Of a DNA stretch of 64,000 nucleotides, positions 27,582-36,960 are shown in pieces; position 1 is the first letter of the stretch, and each line of letters begins with the position of its first letter. Under the pieces are notes generated by a model that was given only the letters and a program-made list of their open reading frames with translations, was not told the DNA's origin and searched no databases. A program made the position numbers and the translations under genes. Source of the stretch: Flavobacterium palustre (GTDB lineage: Bacteria > Bacteroidota > Bacteroidia > Flavobacteriales > Flavobacteriaceae); NCBI RefSeq assembly GCF_014639535.1, contig NZ_BMGA01000001.1, forward strand, positions 1-64,000, read 5' to 3'.

Positions 27582-28674
27582 TCAAAAAACTGTTTATCTG
27601 TGTTTTTGTAAAATCTACAATGTTATTTTTGTTCGTATTAAACTCACTATACCAATCCATCGTCATACTCACCGCTTGTTGGGCATTCATTTTTGGTTGC
27701 CATCGTAATTCGGCAATCGCTTTGCTTATATCCAGTTTCAACAAACCCGCTTCGTGAGGCTGTCCTTCTAGTTGCTCAACGATATATTCTCCTTTTCCCC
27801 AACTCTGTATTGCTAGTTGGAGCATTTCTTCTACCGGCAATGCATCCGACAATTGAGGTCCAAAATTATAGGCTTGACTAAATTGTAATGGTTTATCGGA
27901 TAAATTTGCTCCTAAAAGCAAATAGCCAATCACAGGTTCTAAAACGTGTTGCCATGGTCGCACCGATTGTGGGTTACGAATAACTACTGGTTTTTCAATC
28001 GCAAAAGCTCTTGCAATATCTGGTATCAAACGGTCTTTTGACCAATCTCCTCCACCAATGACATTCCCTGCTCTTCCCACTGCAATACCTTTTTGGTGCT
28101 GGTTATAATTATTGCTATTAAAAAATGAGTTTCGGTAGGAATCAATCACCAATTCCGTACAAGCTTTACTGGCACTATAGGGATCATAGCCTCCTAATCG
28201 ATCATTTTCGCGATACGGATATAACCATTCATTGTTGCGATAGACTTTATCCGTTGTAATCAGCACCACCGAACAGGGTTTTTCAAGAAGACGCACAGCA
28301 TCCAAAACATTAGCCGTTCCTATCGCATTGACCTCAAAAGTTTCGGCAGGAATTTCATAAGACAATCTCACTAGAGGCTGAGCTGCTAAATGAAAAACAA
28401 AATCAGGTTGAAAAGAAACCAATTCTTCTTCCAGTCTTTTTTTATCACGCAAGTCGGCTATAACAGAATCACAAATTTGGTTCCCTTGTATTAAACAAAA
28501 TAAATCATTTTGGGTATGCGGTTCTAATGCATAGCCTTTAACCTCAGCACCCAAGATCGATAAAGTTTTAAGCATCCAAGAGCCTTTAAAACCTGTATGA
28601 CCAGTCAAAAATACTTTCTTATCTTTATATATTTTTTGCAAACTATCAAAAGAAGAATCTACCATGTTTTCCAT
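27574..28674 (-). CDS. rfbG: CDP-glucose 4,6-dehydratase
   Basis: Converts CDP-D-glucose to CDP-4-keto-6-deoxy-D-glucose. GHTGFKG (25-31) binds NAD; T141-D142-K143 and Y166/K170 (YSASK) make the active site. The GDWSKDRLIPD segment is typical for this enzyme. At 366 residues it is normal. It overlaps its neighbours on both sides (8 bases with the SDR, 16 with rfbF), a tight translational unit. Confidence 0.94.
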   Translation of the reverse strand: MENMVDSSFDSLQKIYKDKKVFLTGHTGFKGSWMLKTLSILGAEVKGYALEPHTQNDLFCLIQGNQICDSVIADLRDKKRLEEELVSFQPDFVFHLAAQPLVRLSYEIPAETFEVNAIGTANVLDAVRLLEKPCSVVLITTDKVYRNNEWLYPYRENDRLGGYDPYSASKACTELVIDSYRNSFFNSNNYNQHQKGIAVGRAGNVIGGGDWSKDRLIPDIARAFAIEKPVVIRNPQSVRPWQHVLEPVIGYLLLGANLSDKPLQFSQAYNFGPQLSDALPVEEMLQLAIQSWGKGEYIVEQLEGQPHEAGLLKLDISKAIAELRWQPKMNAQQAVSMTMDWYSEFNTNKNNIVDFTKTQINSFLNE

Positions 28675-29435
28675 TTAGCATTACCTGAATTCCACATTTC
28701 CTCTAATTCAATACGATCTCTTAATGCGTCCATACATTTCCAAAAACCATGATGTCTATATGCTGCCAATTGATTATCCTTTGCAATAGCAGCTAAAGGT
28801 CCTTTTTCCCATTGTACATCCTCTACTTCATAATCCAAATACTTGAATATACCAGGCTCTAATACAAAAAAACCACCATTAATCCACATGCCGTCTCCCA
28901 TTGGTTTTTCTTCAAAATGCCCCACTTCACCGGATTCATTAATATCTAAATTTCCAAATCGACCTGGTATTTGAACGCTGGTCAATGTGGCTAAACGTCC
29001 ATGAGAACAGTGAAAATCATAAAGTGCTTTTAAATTGACATCCGCAACCCCGTCGCCATAAGTCAACATAAAAGTCTCATCCTTTACATACTTTTGAATC
29101 CGTTTTAATCTTCCTGCCGTATTCGTATGTAATCCTGTATCAATCAAAGTAACTTTAAACGATTCTGTTTCCGAAAAATGGACATTTATATTATTGTTTG
29201 CCAATTCGATAGTAACATCTGAATTATGCAAATAATAATTATAAAAATACTCTTTAATGTAAGTAGCTTTATATCCTAAGCAAATTACAAACTCATTGTA
29301 ACCATGCTGCTCGTACATTTTTAATATGTGCCAAAGAATAGGCTTGCCCCCAATCTCTACCATGGGTTTGGGTCTAGCTTCGGTTTCTTCCATTAATCGG
29401 GTTCCAAAACCTCCAGCAAAAATTACTACTTTCAT
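28659..29435 (-). CDS. rfbF: Glucose-1-phosphate cytidylyltransferase
   Basis: Makes CDP-glucose from CTP and glucose-1-phosphate. The nucleotidyltransferase signature FAGGFGTRL is at the N-terminus, and GDGVADVN carries the metal-binding Asp. I choose the ATG at 29435, which gives the canonical MKVVIFAGG opening and 258 residues, close to the usual 257; an upstream ATG at 29465 would add ten atypical residues. It starts the CDP-sugar branch with rfbG and rfbH. Confidence 0.94.
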   Translation of the reverse strand: MKVVIFAGGFGTRLMEETEARPKPMVEIGGKPILWHILKMYEQHGYNEFVICLGYKATYIKEYFYNYYLHNSDVTIELANNNINVHFSETESFKVTLIDTGLHTNTAGRLKRIQKYVKDETFMLTYGDGVADVNLKALYDFHCSHGRLATLTSVQIPGRFGNLDINESGEVGHFEEKPMGDGMWINGGFFVLEPGIFKYLDYEVEDVQWEKGPLAAIAKDNQLAAYRHHGFWKCMDALRDRIELEEMWNSGNAKWKTW

Positions 29436-29533
29436 ATATGAAAAATTTATTTTTTTAGCGGTCATGTATGTTATCGCCTTTCTTCATTTTTGTTTGCTTA
29501 GGCAAACTTATTTTAAATGGCGATTTCATAAAT

Positions 29534-30568
29534 TTATACTTCAATATATACATTATCAGATAAAGGGTAAGTACAACAAAGCAAATACTCATCTTCTAAA
29601 AGATCTTCACGTTCTTGTATTCCTATCATTTTAGTTTCCCCAGATTTTAATTGTCCCTTACAAGTATTACAATTTCCTGTTTGACAAGAATAAGGCAATT
29701 CTATTGCAGCATCTAAAGCCGCCTCTAAAATACTTTTCCCTTTTGTAACTTCCAATTCAGTCTCTTTATTTTCAAAATTTAAAATAATTCTTCTGCTTTC
29801 AATTCCAATAAAATCTTTTGGATCTTTAACCAACTCAAAATCTTCTATAAATACATTTTCTTTAGGCAAATCATATTTTGCTAAAACTGTCTTAATATTA
29901 TTTTTTAAATCCGATGGTCCGCAAATGTAGTGCAAACTCTCTTTGATCATATCTGAATCATAATTTTTCAGTACTTGCTGAGGCTCTATTCTACCTAAAA
30001 TACTGATAGCGGTATTTTCTTTTTGCTGAGATCGTGTGTGAAAATGAGTGATTTGCAATCGATCCGAAAATTTCTGCTGCAAAATATGTAAAGTATCCCA
30101 AAAAATAGAACTCTCAACATTATGATTTCCATAAACTAAATGTACCTGAGTTGCTGATAAAGATTCTTCGTTTAAAATAAATTTCAACAACGAAAATAAT
30201 GGAGTTACCCCACTTCCCACTCCCCATAAAAAAACATGCTTAATCTTTCTTTCAACAGGAAAGACAAAATCGCCAATGGGTTGTAATACTTCAATAGCAT
30301 CACCAATTGCTACTACATCATTAATATAATTAGAAACAAGCCCATTCGGTACTCTTTTAATAGTAACTTCCAAAAAAGAATCCACCCCAGGAGCTGATGA
30401 AAAAGAATAGGGGCGCAAATAACGTCTACCATTAATTCTAAAAATCAAGGTAAGGTATTGCCCTGCTAAATATTTTATTTTTTTTAATCCCGGTTGCTTA
30501 AAACAAAGTGTAACTGTATTTTCAGTTTCCTTCCTGATTTCAATAACTTTAAGTGTATATGTATTCAT
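29534..30568 (-). CDS. Ferredoxin-NAD(P)H reductase-type E3 (RfbI/DdhD/AscD-like)
   Basis: Predicted electron donor for RfbH. Order of domains in 344 residues: FAD-binding barrel with R50-Y51...RPYS (51-55), NAD(P)-binding GSGVTP (118-123), then a C-terminal plant-type 2Fe-2S domain with C295, C300, C303 and C331/332. In the classical DdhD/AscD E3 enzymes the 2Fe-2S domain is N-terminal, so this one is permuted, resembling PaaE-type reductases. The location directly before rfbF supports the role; biochemical identity is inferred. Confidence 0.82.
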   Translation of the reverse strand: MNTYTLKVIEIRKETENTVTLCFKQPGLKKIKYLAGQYLTLIFRINGRRYLRPYSFSSAPGVDSFLEVTIKRVPNGLVSNYINDVVAIGDAIEVLQPIGDFVFPVERKIKHVFLWGVGSGVTPLFSLLKFILNEESLSATQVHLVYGNHNVESSIFWDTLHILQQKFSDRLQITHFHTRSQQKENTAISILGRIEPQQVLKNYDSDMIKESLHYICGPSDLKNNIKTVLAKYDLPKENVFIEDFELVKDPKDFIGIESRRIILNFENKETELEVTKGKSILEAALDAAIELPYSCQTGNCNTCKGQLKSGETKMIGIQEREDLLEDEYLLCCTYPLSDNVYIEV

Positions 30569-30569
30569 A

Positions 30570-31625
30570 CTATACTATTGATTTTAAGATTTTTCTAATA
30601 ATCAACAGCAGTACTGTTAAAAAACCGGACAAAATACCGCCCAAGACAATTCCTTTTGCTTTTCCAAATTTCTCCTTTGCCAAAGGCAAAATCGGTCGGT
30701 CAATTACCTGAATCAATGGCGTTTCTTTACGCAAGGTTACTTTGGCTAATTCGGTTTGCTTCACCAACTCAGTCAAAATTGCTGTATTCGCCTGAACATC
30801 GACTTGTCGTCTAGCCGAAGGCGCACGCCTCACATTCATCGCGGGATTCAATCCAAAGGTATTGTCATTGGCCACCGCCACTCCGGTAATCGCTCCATTG
30901 AGTTCGCGACGAATAGAATCAGTCTGACGTTCTAAAATCAACATATTTTCACGGGATTTCTTGCTTTTCGTATCAATATAAAAATCAGATACTTCCTTCG
31001 CTAAAGCTTCACAAAAATATTTAGAAAACAATTCATTCTCAGAAGCAACATCAATATTGATAATGGAGATCTTTTTATCCTTTTGAGCTACTGACAAAGC
31101 AGATTTTGATAAATTAGTATAAATGCTCCCCATAATACTATCCTGAACACGGGTGAATTTTTGACGATCGGCATGGGGTAAAAATTGAAGTTTTGCAAGA
31201 TTAGACTTTTCTTCCCATCCTTTTCGCCATTCATTATTTTGAATGTACATCTCTGCCAGAGAAATAGTCTTACCGTCTACAACAACGGGACTTAGCAAAG
31301 TTTTTTCTACCATTGCTCTTGACTTGAACAATTCAGTTAAATTAGAACCCGTGAACATACTACCTCCACCGCCTCCTAGATCAATACCAAAAGAACTGGC
31401 TAATCCTAAAGCGCCTCCTAGACCGCCACCTTTTTCATCTTCTAAGGCAAAAGACAGGGTCGCCGTATAGACTGGTTTTTTGACAAAAGAATATGCTAAT
31501 CCTAAAGCGGCTCCTACAATTCCTGCTAACACAATAATCTTCCATTGCGAAAGCAAATAGTCAAACCATTCCCTTGCTTTTTGTAATAATTCCTTTAAGG
31601 ATATTTCGTCGTTTTGTTCGTTCAT
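30570..31625 (-). CDS. Wzz-family chain-length/polysaccharide co-polymerase protein
   Basis: A 351-residue protein with one membrane segment near 32-50 and a second near the C-terminus (GIVLGGILSGFLTVLLLII). Between them is a periplasmic region with a Gly-rich patch around 68-92 and predicted coiled helices. Proline-rich IDRPILPLAKEK precedes the last segment, as in Wzz proteins. No kinase domain. It sits beside the large SLBB exporter, a natural pair, and is one of two such proteins in the locus (the other is Wzc). Confidence 0.82.
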   Translation of the reverse strand: MNEQNDEISLKELLQKAREWFDYLLSQWKIIVLAGIVGAALGLAYSFVKKPVYTATLSFALEDEKGGGLGGALGLASSFGIDLGGGGGSMFTGSNLTELFKSRAMVEKTLLSPVVVDGKTISLAEMYIQNNEWRKGWEEKSNLAKLQFLPHADRQKFTRVQDSIMGSIYTNLSKSALSVAQKDKKISIINIDVASENELFSKYFCEALAKEVSDFYIDTKSKKSRENMLILERQTDSIRRELNGAITGVAVANDNTFGLNPAMNVRRAPSARRQVDVQANTAILTELVKQTELAKVTLRKETPLIQVIDRPILPLAKEKFGKAKGIVLGGILSGFLTVLLLIIRKILKSIV

Positions 31626-31630
31626 TTTTT

Positions 31631-31728
31631 TGTTATCAGTTATCAGTTGTCGGTTATCGGTTGTGAGTTATCAGTTTTGGATTGTTTAGAACTGTCGCTG
31701 ACAACAGACAACTCACAACCGACAACTG
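31631..31728. repeat. GTTATCAGTT-family inverted array between the exporter and Wzz genes
   Basis: Left half CAGTTATCAGTTGTCGG-like and right half ACTCACAACCGACAACTG are near reverse complements, so the 98 bases can fold as a long imperfect hairpin. It has the same words as the arrays bracketing the gene at 41325, but no gene lies between the halves. Confidence 0.65.
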
Positions 31729-31733
31729 AATTT

Positions 31734-34157
31734 CTACTTAAAAGCGGTAATAATTAACAATGCCAAACTGGAAATCACACTTCCAAAACCAACCCATTCG
31801 CCGGCACTTAATTTCTTGCGTTCCGGTTTTTCCGGTACTACAATTTGAGAATCGGGTAAAACTTTAGGATAAGATCTAAAAAACAAGAAAGAACCCGTAA
31901 CATCGGCTTTCCCATTTGGATAAATAATGTAGGCTTTCTTTTTCCATCCTTTTGCATCTACACCACCTACTGAACTTAAATAATATTGGAATGACTTTCC
32001 TTTGCGATACGGAATTTCAGAGTTCAACAATACATTTCCGGTCACCTTAACCCCTTCATTGAAGGTTGTAACCACTATTTCATCATCTGGAAATAAAGTA
32101 ACATTAGAGTAATGTTCTTTGTCTTTCTCAATTTTTTTCCAGTCTAAAGGGATTACGGCAAATTTTGCTTCTTCTTTTAATTTTTTTACGAATTTATCTT
32201 TCAGCGTATCATTTTTAGCTAAATTCAAATCGATACTCTCAATTTTGTCAATTTGTTCCTGCTTGATGGGTCTTAGAATCTTCATCCCATCTATATTAGC
32301 AACAGGGCTTAATCCTCCTGCACGCATCACGACATTATAAACCGATTCTTTTTTATTAGCCAACACATATTTCCCAGGATAAACGACAGCACCGCTAATT
32401 TTAACCATTTGCGGCTTTTCGTAAACAGCCATTCTTCTGATATTAATCACATCAAAGGGTTTCAAAACAAAGTTCTTTACCTGCTCGTTGTTGTCGGCTG
32501 TAATTTCGAATTCAAGCAGTTCAATACGCTTTGGATTAGCATCATCGATTTCATCCGATTTGATCATTCGGGCAATCTCTACTTTTTTAGAAGCAGAACC
32601 GGTTAATCCGCCCACCTGAACAATTAAATCATTCAAACTTAGATTATCAACATATTCGTATTCTCCCGGATTTTTTACCTCACCATCAATCGTAACTTTA
32701 TACTCTTCCTTGAAATCCAAAACAGAATAAATGGTTACCTCATCTTCCCTTTTCAAAGCAATATCCGCATTCGCATCTCCCGATAAAGCAGCAGCTAAAT
32801 CGACATTGACTATTTCAGTTGTTAAGTCCGATTTCAAACGGATAATTCGGGCTCTTTTAGTATAAGCATCTTCCTTTAAACCTTCGGCTCTTTGAATCAA
32901 ATCCGAAATTCGCATGCCTTCATTGTAAGAATAATAATCCGGTCTAAAAACAGCCCCTTCGATTTTAATACGGTTTTCAAATCGGTTTAAAATTTTAGTA
33001 ACTCTGAAAACATCGCCTGACTGCGGCGTATAAGAAGCGAATTCTTTTTCACTAATATCCTTAACCTTAAACTCTTTTCCTGTTTTTTGGATAACATTTA
33101 CAGATGCCGTATAAGCGAATTCATTAAAGCCTGAAGCAAAATTCAACAAGTCGGAAAATTTCTCTCCTCTTTTCATCTCAAAAATCCCGGGACGTTTTAC
33201 CTGACCTTCCACAGTAACTCTTTGGGTATAAACCGGAATGCGAATCACATCGTTTTCTTTCAAAGTTACATTATCAGACTGATCACCTTTAACCAAAAAG
33301 CGATAAATATCGATATTTTTATAGACCTTATTATTTCGGATCAATTCGATGTTACGGTAACTGCCGTTTTTACCCGGACCTCCGGCCAAATGCAAAGCAT
33401 TGTAAACTGTTGCCAAAGAAGATATCGAATAATTCCCCGGCTGTTTTCCACCCACTATCGTAATCTTGATGGTTCGGATTCGGCTTAAACTAACGCTTAC
33501 CTGAGACTGCCCCGATGGCACGGTACTATATACTCTGGCAATAGCTGCTTTTATTTTTTGGGTAGCTGCTTCAATAGACATGCCTGCCACTGAAATTTGG
33601 CCTACATACTGAATGGCAATTTTCCCTTCCACACTTACGGGAATACTCGCATTAAATTCCTGTACGCCATACACACTCACCTGTAATTCATCACCGGGAC
33701 CTAAAATATAATTTACCGGAGTAGCCAAATTCGAATCGGGTTCGAAATTCAAGGTTGGATTATCAAACAACTCCGAACCGAATATCAAAGCATTTACAGT
33801 ATCCTTTACTTTCTTATTGACAATTTTCTCCTGAGTGCGTCCGGAATTAGTTCCCTTCCCATTACTGCTGTCCGTATTCTTTGTAGTTGAAGCAGTTCCT
33901 GAAGCTCCGTTTAATCTAGCCTTTAATTTTGCAAATTCAGTAACACTCATGCCTTTTGATAAAGCCATCGGTTCAGCCTGTTCAATAGTCATATTATTAC
34001 TTTGTAACTGCGCCTTTATTTTGGCAATATCAGTATCCGATAAATAATCCACTTTTACCGTGCTCAAATCATTGGATTTAAGTATATCCTGAGCATGGGA
34101 CTGATAACTAAATAAAAATGTAAAAAAGAATAAAAAGACAGCCGTTATTTTTTTCAT
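31734..34157 (-). CDS. Large SLBB-domain outer-membrane polysaccharide export protein
   Basis: An 807-residue Wza-superfamily exporter. A signal peptide (1-22, ending near SHAQ) is followed by a helical linker, a poly-export domain from about 150 (YILGPGDELQVSVYGVQEF) and several SLBB repeats recognisable as VTVEGQVKRPG, VTIDGEVKNPG and VKISGAVVYPG. A hydrophobic stretch ends the chain (WVGFGSVISSLALLIITAF). The length is more than twice that of E. coli Wza but normal for Bacteroidetes forms. With the Wzz-like protein it likely forms an export path for the glycan. Confidence 0.9.
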   Translation of the reverse strand: MKKITAVFLFFFTFLFSYQSHAQDILKSNDLSTVKVDYLSDTDIAKIKAQLQSNNMTIEQAEPMALSKGMSVTEFAKLKARLNGASGTASTTKNTDSSNGKGTNSGRTQEKIVNKKVKDTVNALIFGSELFDNPTLNFEPDSNLATPVNYILGPGDELQVSVYGVQEFNASIPVSVEGKIAIQYVGQISVAGMSIEAATQKIKAAIARVYSTVPSGQSQVSVSLSRIRTIKITIVGGKQPGNYSISSLATVYNALHLAGGPGKNGSYRNIELIRNNKVYKNIDIYRFLVKGDQSDNVTLKENDVIRIPVYTQRVTVEGQVKRPGIFEMKRGEKFSDLLNFASGFNEFAYTASVNVIQKTGKEFKVKDISEKEFASYTPQSGDVFRVTKILNRFENRIKIEGAVFRPDYYSYNEGMRISDLIQRAEGLKEDAYTKRARIIRLKSDLTTEIVNVDLAAALSGDANADIALKREDEVTIYSVLDFKEEYKVTIDGEVKNPGEYEYVDNLSLNDLIVQVGGLTGSASKKVEIARMIKSDEIDDANPKRIELLEFEITADNNEQVKNFVLKPFDVINIRRMAVYEKPQMVKISGAVVYPGKYVLANKKESVYNVVMRAGGLSPVANIDGMKILRPIKQEQIDKIESIDLNLAKNDTLKDKFVKKLKEEAKFAVIPLDWKKIEKDKEHYSNVTLFPDDEIVVTTFNEGVKVTGNVLLNSEIPYRKGKSFQYYLSSVGGVDAKGWKKKAYIIYPNGKADVTGSFLFFRSYPKVLPDSQIVVPEKPERKKLSAGEWVGFGSVISSLALLIITAFK

Positions 34158-34445
34158 TTTAAATGTTTTTTTTCGATTACAAAATTCGAAACAGAATTTT
34201 TATTTTAGGAATACCTCCTAAGGGTAATTTATTTAGATTATTTATTTTTCGTCACCCGAGCTGAAAGCGAACAGGCGAAGCAGTTCTAGTAAATTTTCCG
34301 AAAAATGAGAACGTCACTTCGAGTAGCGAAGCGTATCGAGAAGCCTATCGTAAACCATCGTTCTCGATACATTTTTATAAAAATGCTACCGCTATTTTAT
34401 AAAAAAACTCGAACTGACGGCTGCCGAATTAACTGATGATACTGC
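34158..34445. repeat. Composite palindromic element between rmlB and the exporter gene
   Basis: A complete compact copy at 34312-34419 (108 bases). CGTCACTTCGAGT (34312-34324) pairs with ACTCGAACTGACG (34407-34419) with one mismatch. GCGAAGC forms a mini-hairpin (34326-34332). GTATCGAGAA (34333-34342) pairs with TTCTCGATAC (34361-34370) across an 18-base loop. TTTTTATAAAA (34372-34382) pairs with TTTTATAAAAA (34395-34405). Orientation is opposite to the copies at 6-9.6 kb. No gene is present. Confidence 0.9.
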
Positions 34446-35492
34446 TTATGAATATTGTTTTTGATAATAATCCTTATAAGCACCGGAAGTTACATTCTGA
34501 AGCCATGCCTCATTATCCAGATACCAATTAATGGTCCTTTCCAAACCTTCTTCAAAAGTCACTGAAGGTTTCCAACCCAGTTCCTTATTAATCTTAGAAG
34601 CATCAATAGCATAACGCAAATCATGTCCCGGACGATCTTTTACATAAGTAATCAATTGCTCCGAAGTACCGGCTTCCCTGCTTAATTTTTGATCCATAAT
34701 CTGGCATAATAATTTCACCAAATCGATATTCTTCCATTCGTTAAAACCACCAATATTATAAGTTTCGTGATTTTTACCTTCGTGAAATACCAAATCAATG
34801 GCGATAGCATGGTCTTCAACAAAAAGCCAGTCACGGGTATAATTACCATCTCCGTAAACCGGTAAGGATTTATTATTGATGATATTATTAATAAAAAGCG
34901 GAATTAATTTTTCAGGAAAATGATAGGAACCGTAATTGTTAGAACAATTGGTTAAAACATAAGGCAAGCCGTAAGTTTCCCCATAAGCCCTCACGAAATG
35001 ATCGGAACTTGCCTTTGAAGCCGAATAGGGAGAATTGGGATCATAAGGAGTCGTTTCTGTAAAAAGTCCTTCAGCCCCTAAAGAACCATAAACCTCATCA
35101 GTACTGATGTGATAAAATCGTTTGCCTTCAAAATTATCTTTCCATTGATTTTTTGCAGCATTCAGTAAATTCATGGTTCCGATAACATTGGTTTTTACAA
35201 ATGCCAACGGATCTTCGATAGAACGGTCAACATGAGATTCTGCTGCCAAATGCAATACGCCGTCAAAATAATGCTCTGAAAAAAGTTCGTTTATAAAAGT
35301 GGCATCAACGATATCTCCTTTGATAAAAGTATAATTAGGCTGATTTTCGATATCTTTAATATTTTCCAGGTTCCCTGCATAAGTAAGGGCATCTAAATTA
35401 TAAATGTGGTATTTCGGATATTTCGTAACAAAACGTCTTACTACATGCGATCCGATAAATCCGGCTCCACCCGTTATCAAAATTTTCTTCAT
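34446..35492 (-). CDS. rmlB: dTDP-glucose 4,6-dehydratase
   Basis: Converts dTDP-glucose to dTDP-4-keto-6-deoxyglucose, second step to dTDP-rhamnose and also a substrate for the cupin/aminotransferase pair at 6.6-8.2 kb. GGAGFIG (8-14), T131-D132-E133 (STDEVYG), and Y156/K160 (YSASK) are diagnostic. 348 residues, normal. It is separated from rmlA, C and D by about 30 kb of serotype-type genes. Confidence 0.96.
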   Translation of the reverse strand: MKKILITGGAGFIGSHVVRRFVTKYPKYHIYNLDALTYAGNLENIKDIENQPNYTFIKGDIVDATFINELFSEHYFDGVLHLAAESHVDRSIEDPLAFVKTNVIGTMNLLNAAKNQWKDNFEGKRFYHISTDEVYGSLGAEGLFTETTPYDPNSPYSASKASSDHFVRAYGETYGLPYVLTNCSNNYGSYHFPEKLIPLFINNIINNKSLPVYGDGNYTRDWLFVEDHAIAIDLVFHEGKNHETYNIGGFNEWKNIDLVKLLCQIMDQKLSREAGTSEQLITYVKDRPGHDLRYAIDASKINKELGWKPSVTFEEGLERTINWYLDNEAWLQNVTSGAYKDYYQKQYS

Positions 35493-35500
35493 CTTATTTA

Positions 35501-36505
35501 TTAATTTAATAATTCTGAATTTTGTGTTTCTAACTCATTATACAAATCCTTCACATCCTGTGAATACTCTTTTTGCAAAACCAGATTAGCATTTTCAGTA
35601 GCAACCAAAATGGTGTTTTTCATACCTATGAAAGCGGTAAAATTTTGAACCCCTATTACCATATTACCATTTTCATCCACGGGATGTCCTTTAGACAATA
35701 AATAATCATAAACCGATTCAAAAGAACCCAAATCAGACCAAAGAAACTGAGAGTGTATTACTTTTATCTTTTTAGAACGCTCCATCACGGCATAATCCAC
35801 ACTGATAGACGGGATTTCCAATGACAAGTCCAGGTCTAATTTCCCATCCTGATTATGCTCCCAGACTTTTTTCGCTTTTTTATAGACTTTAGGCTGAAAA
35901 TGTTTCAATTCATCCAATAAGACTCCGGCTTTGAAGCAAAACATCCCGCTATTCCATAAAAAATTCTTCTTGGCAATAAAATTTTTGGCCGTCTCCAAAT
36001 TGGGTTTTTCCCTGAATGACAATACATTTTCACCTTTAGACTCTATATAGCCATAACCGGTTTCGGGTTTGGTAGGCACAATTCCAAAAGTAACAATATG
36101 CCCCTTTAATGCTTTTTGAATGGCTTCATTTACTGCCTCATCGTAAAGCTCTTTCTTTTCGATAATGTGATCCATCGGGGTAACTATTAAAATATCATCC
36201 GGATCAGCTGCTAAAGCTGCAAAAGCAATGGCTGCAGCGGTATTCCTTGGCGTAGATTCAACAATATCCAGATAAGGTACATTTTTCTTTTCTAAAATAG
36301 CTCTGCTCAAATGACAATTATCGGTATTTCCTACTACAATGACCTTATCAGCAATAGCACTGTTACGCTCTACTGTTAATTCAAACAAAGACTTTCCTTC
36401 AAATATTTCTAAATATTGTTTAGGTCTGCTTTTACGCGACAAAGGCCATAAACGGCTCCCTACTCCTCCGGTAAGGATAACATGTATAATATTGTGTTTT
36501 TTCAT
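35501..36505 (-). CDS. manC: Mannose-1-phosphate guanylyltransferase, single domain
   Basis: Makes GDP-mannose from GTP and mannose-1-phosphate, feeding gmd and fcl. LTGGVGSRLWPLSR (11-24) and PKQY are the nucleotidyltransferase signature. At 334 residues it lacks the C-terminal phosphomannose isomerase cupin found in the long ManC form, so isomerase and phosphomannomutase activities must come from elsewhere; no such gene is in the locus. Confidence 0.92.
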   Translation of the reverse strand: MKKHNIIHVILTGGVGSRLWPLSRKSRPKQYLEIFEGKSLFELTVERNSAIADKVIVVGNTDNCHLSRAILEKKNVPYLDIVESTPRNTAAAIAFAALAADPDDILIVTPMDHIIEKKELYDEAVNEAIQKALKGHIVTFGIVPTKPETGYGYIESKGENVLSFREKPNLETAKNFIAKKNFLWNSGMFCFKAGVLLDELKHFQPKVYKKAKKVWEHNQDGKLDLDLSLEIPSISVDYAVMERSKKIKVIHSQFLWSDLGSFESVYDYLLSKGHPVDENGNMVIGVQNFTAFIGMKNTILVATENANLVLQKEYSQDVKDLYNELETQNSELLN

Positions 36506-36507
36506 TT

Positions 36508-36597
36508 TTCGTTGTTCGATATTCGATGGTTGTTATTCGCTGTTCATTTTTCGTTGTTCGATAGTCGGTGGACGATAAACGATGAACGATTAACGAT
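36508..36597. repeat. CGTTGTTCG/CGATGG short-repeat array, 3' side of the four-helix gene
   Basis: Degenerate 8-10 base units (CGTTGTTCG, ATTCGATGG, GATAGTCGG) and then inverted forms (ACGATGAACGATTAACGATT). The stop codon of the adjacent four-helix-bundle gene lies in the last unit. The same words bracket the other side at 36961-37095. Confidence 0.7.
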
Positions 36598-36944
36598 TAA
36601 ACCTGAAGCGACTTAATCAATTTATATAACATCATTTTAATCCTATTACATAAGTCAAACAACAACTTATAATCATTATCAGAAATGTAACCAAGTTCTT
36701 TTGACAAAAATAAATGATAATTAGTTTCTTCTAATGATCCTTTTGATATATACAAAAACTGGATAAACTCTTTTTTATATTGCCTTGCTTGTCCTTCAAT
36801 AATATTAGTTGGCACACTGGAAGCACTTCTTCTGACCTGACTAATTAAACCAAAACGTTCTGATTCAGGGAACCTTTGGGTTATTTTATAGACTTCCAAT
36901 ACCAATTGGTGAGAAACTTTCCAAACTTCTAAATTAGCTTCCAT
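36597..36944 (-). CDS. Four-helix-bundle protein of the 23S rRNA intervening-sequence (IVP) family
   Basis: A 115-residue all-helical protein. MEANLEVWKVSHQLVLEVYKITQ, the RFGLISQVRRSASSVPTNIIEG core and the SLEETNYHL helix are typical of the S23/IVP family (relatives include Avd of diversity-generating retroelements). I set the start at the ATG at 36944; a reading frame open to 37001 only adds residues translated from the flanking repeat. Function is unknown for free-standing members; RNA or DNA binding is suspected. It is bracketed by one repeat family on both sides and is not a glycan gene. Confidence 0.85.
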   Translation of the reverse strand: MEANLEVWKVSHQLVLEVYKITQRFPESERFGLISQVRRSASSVPTNIIEGQARQYKKEFIQFLYISKGSLEETNYHLFLSKELGYISDNDYKLLFDLCNRIKMMLYKLIKSLQV

Positions 36945-36960
36945 TGTTTCGTTTTTCCTT

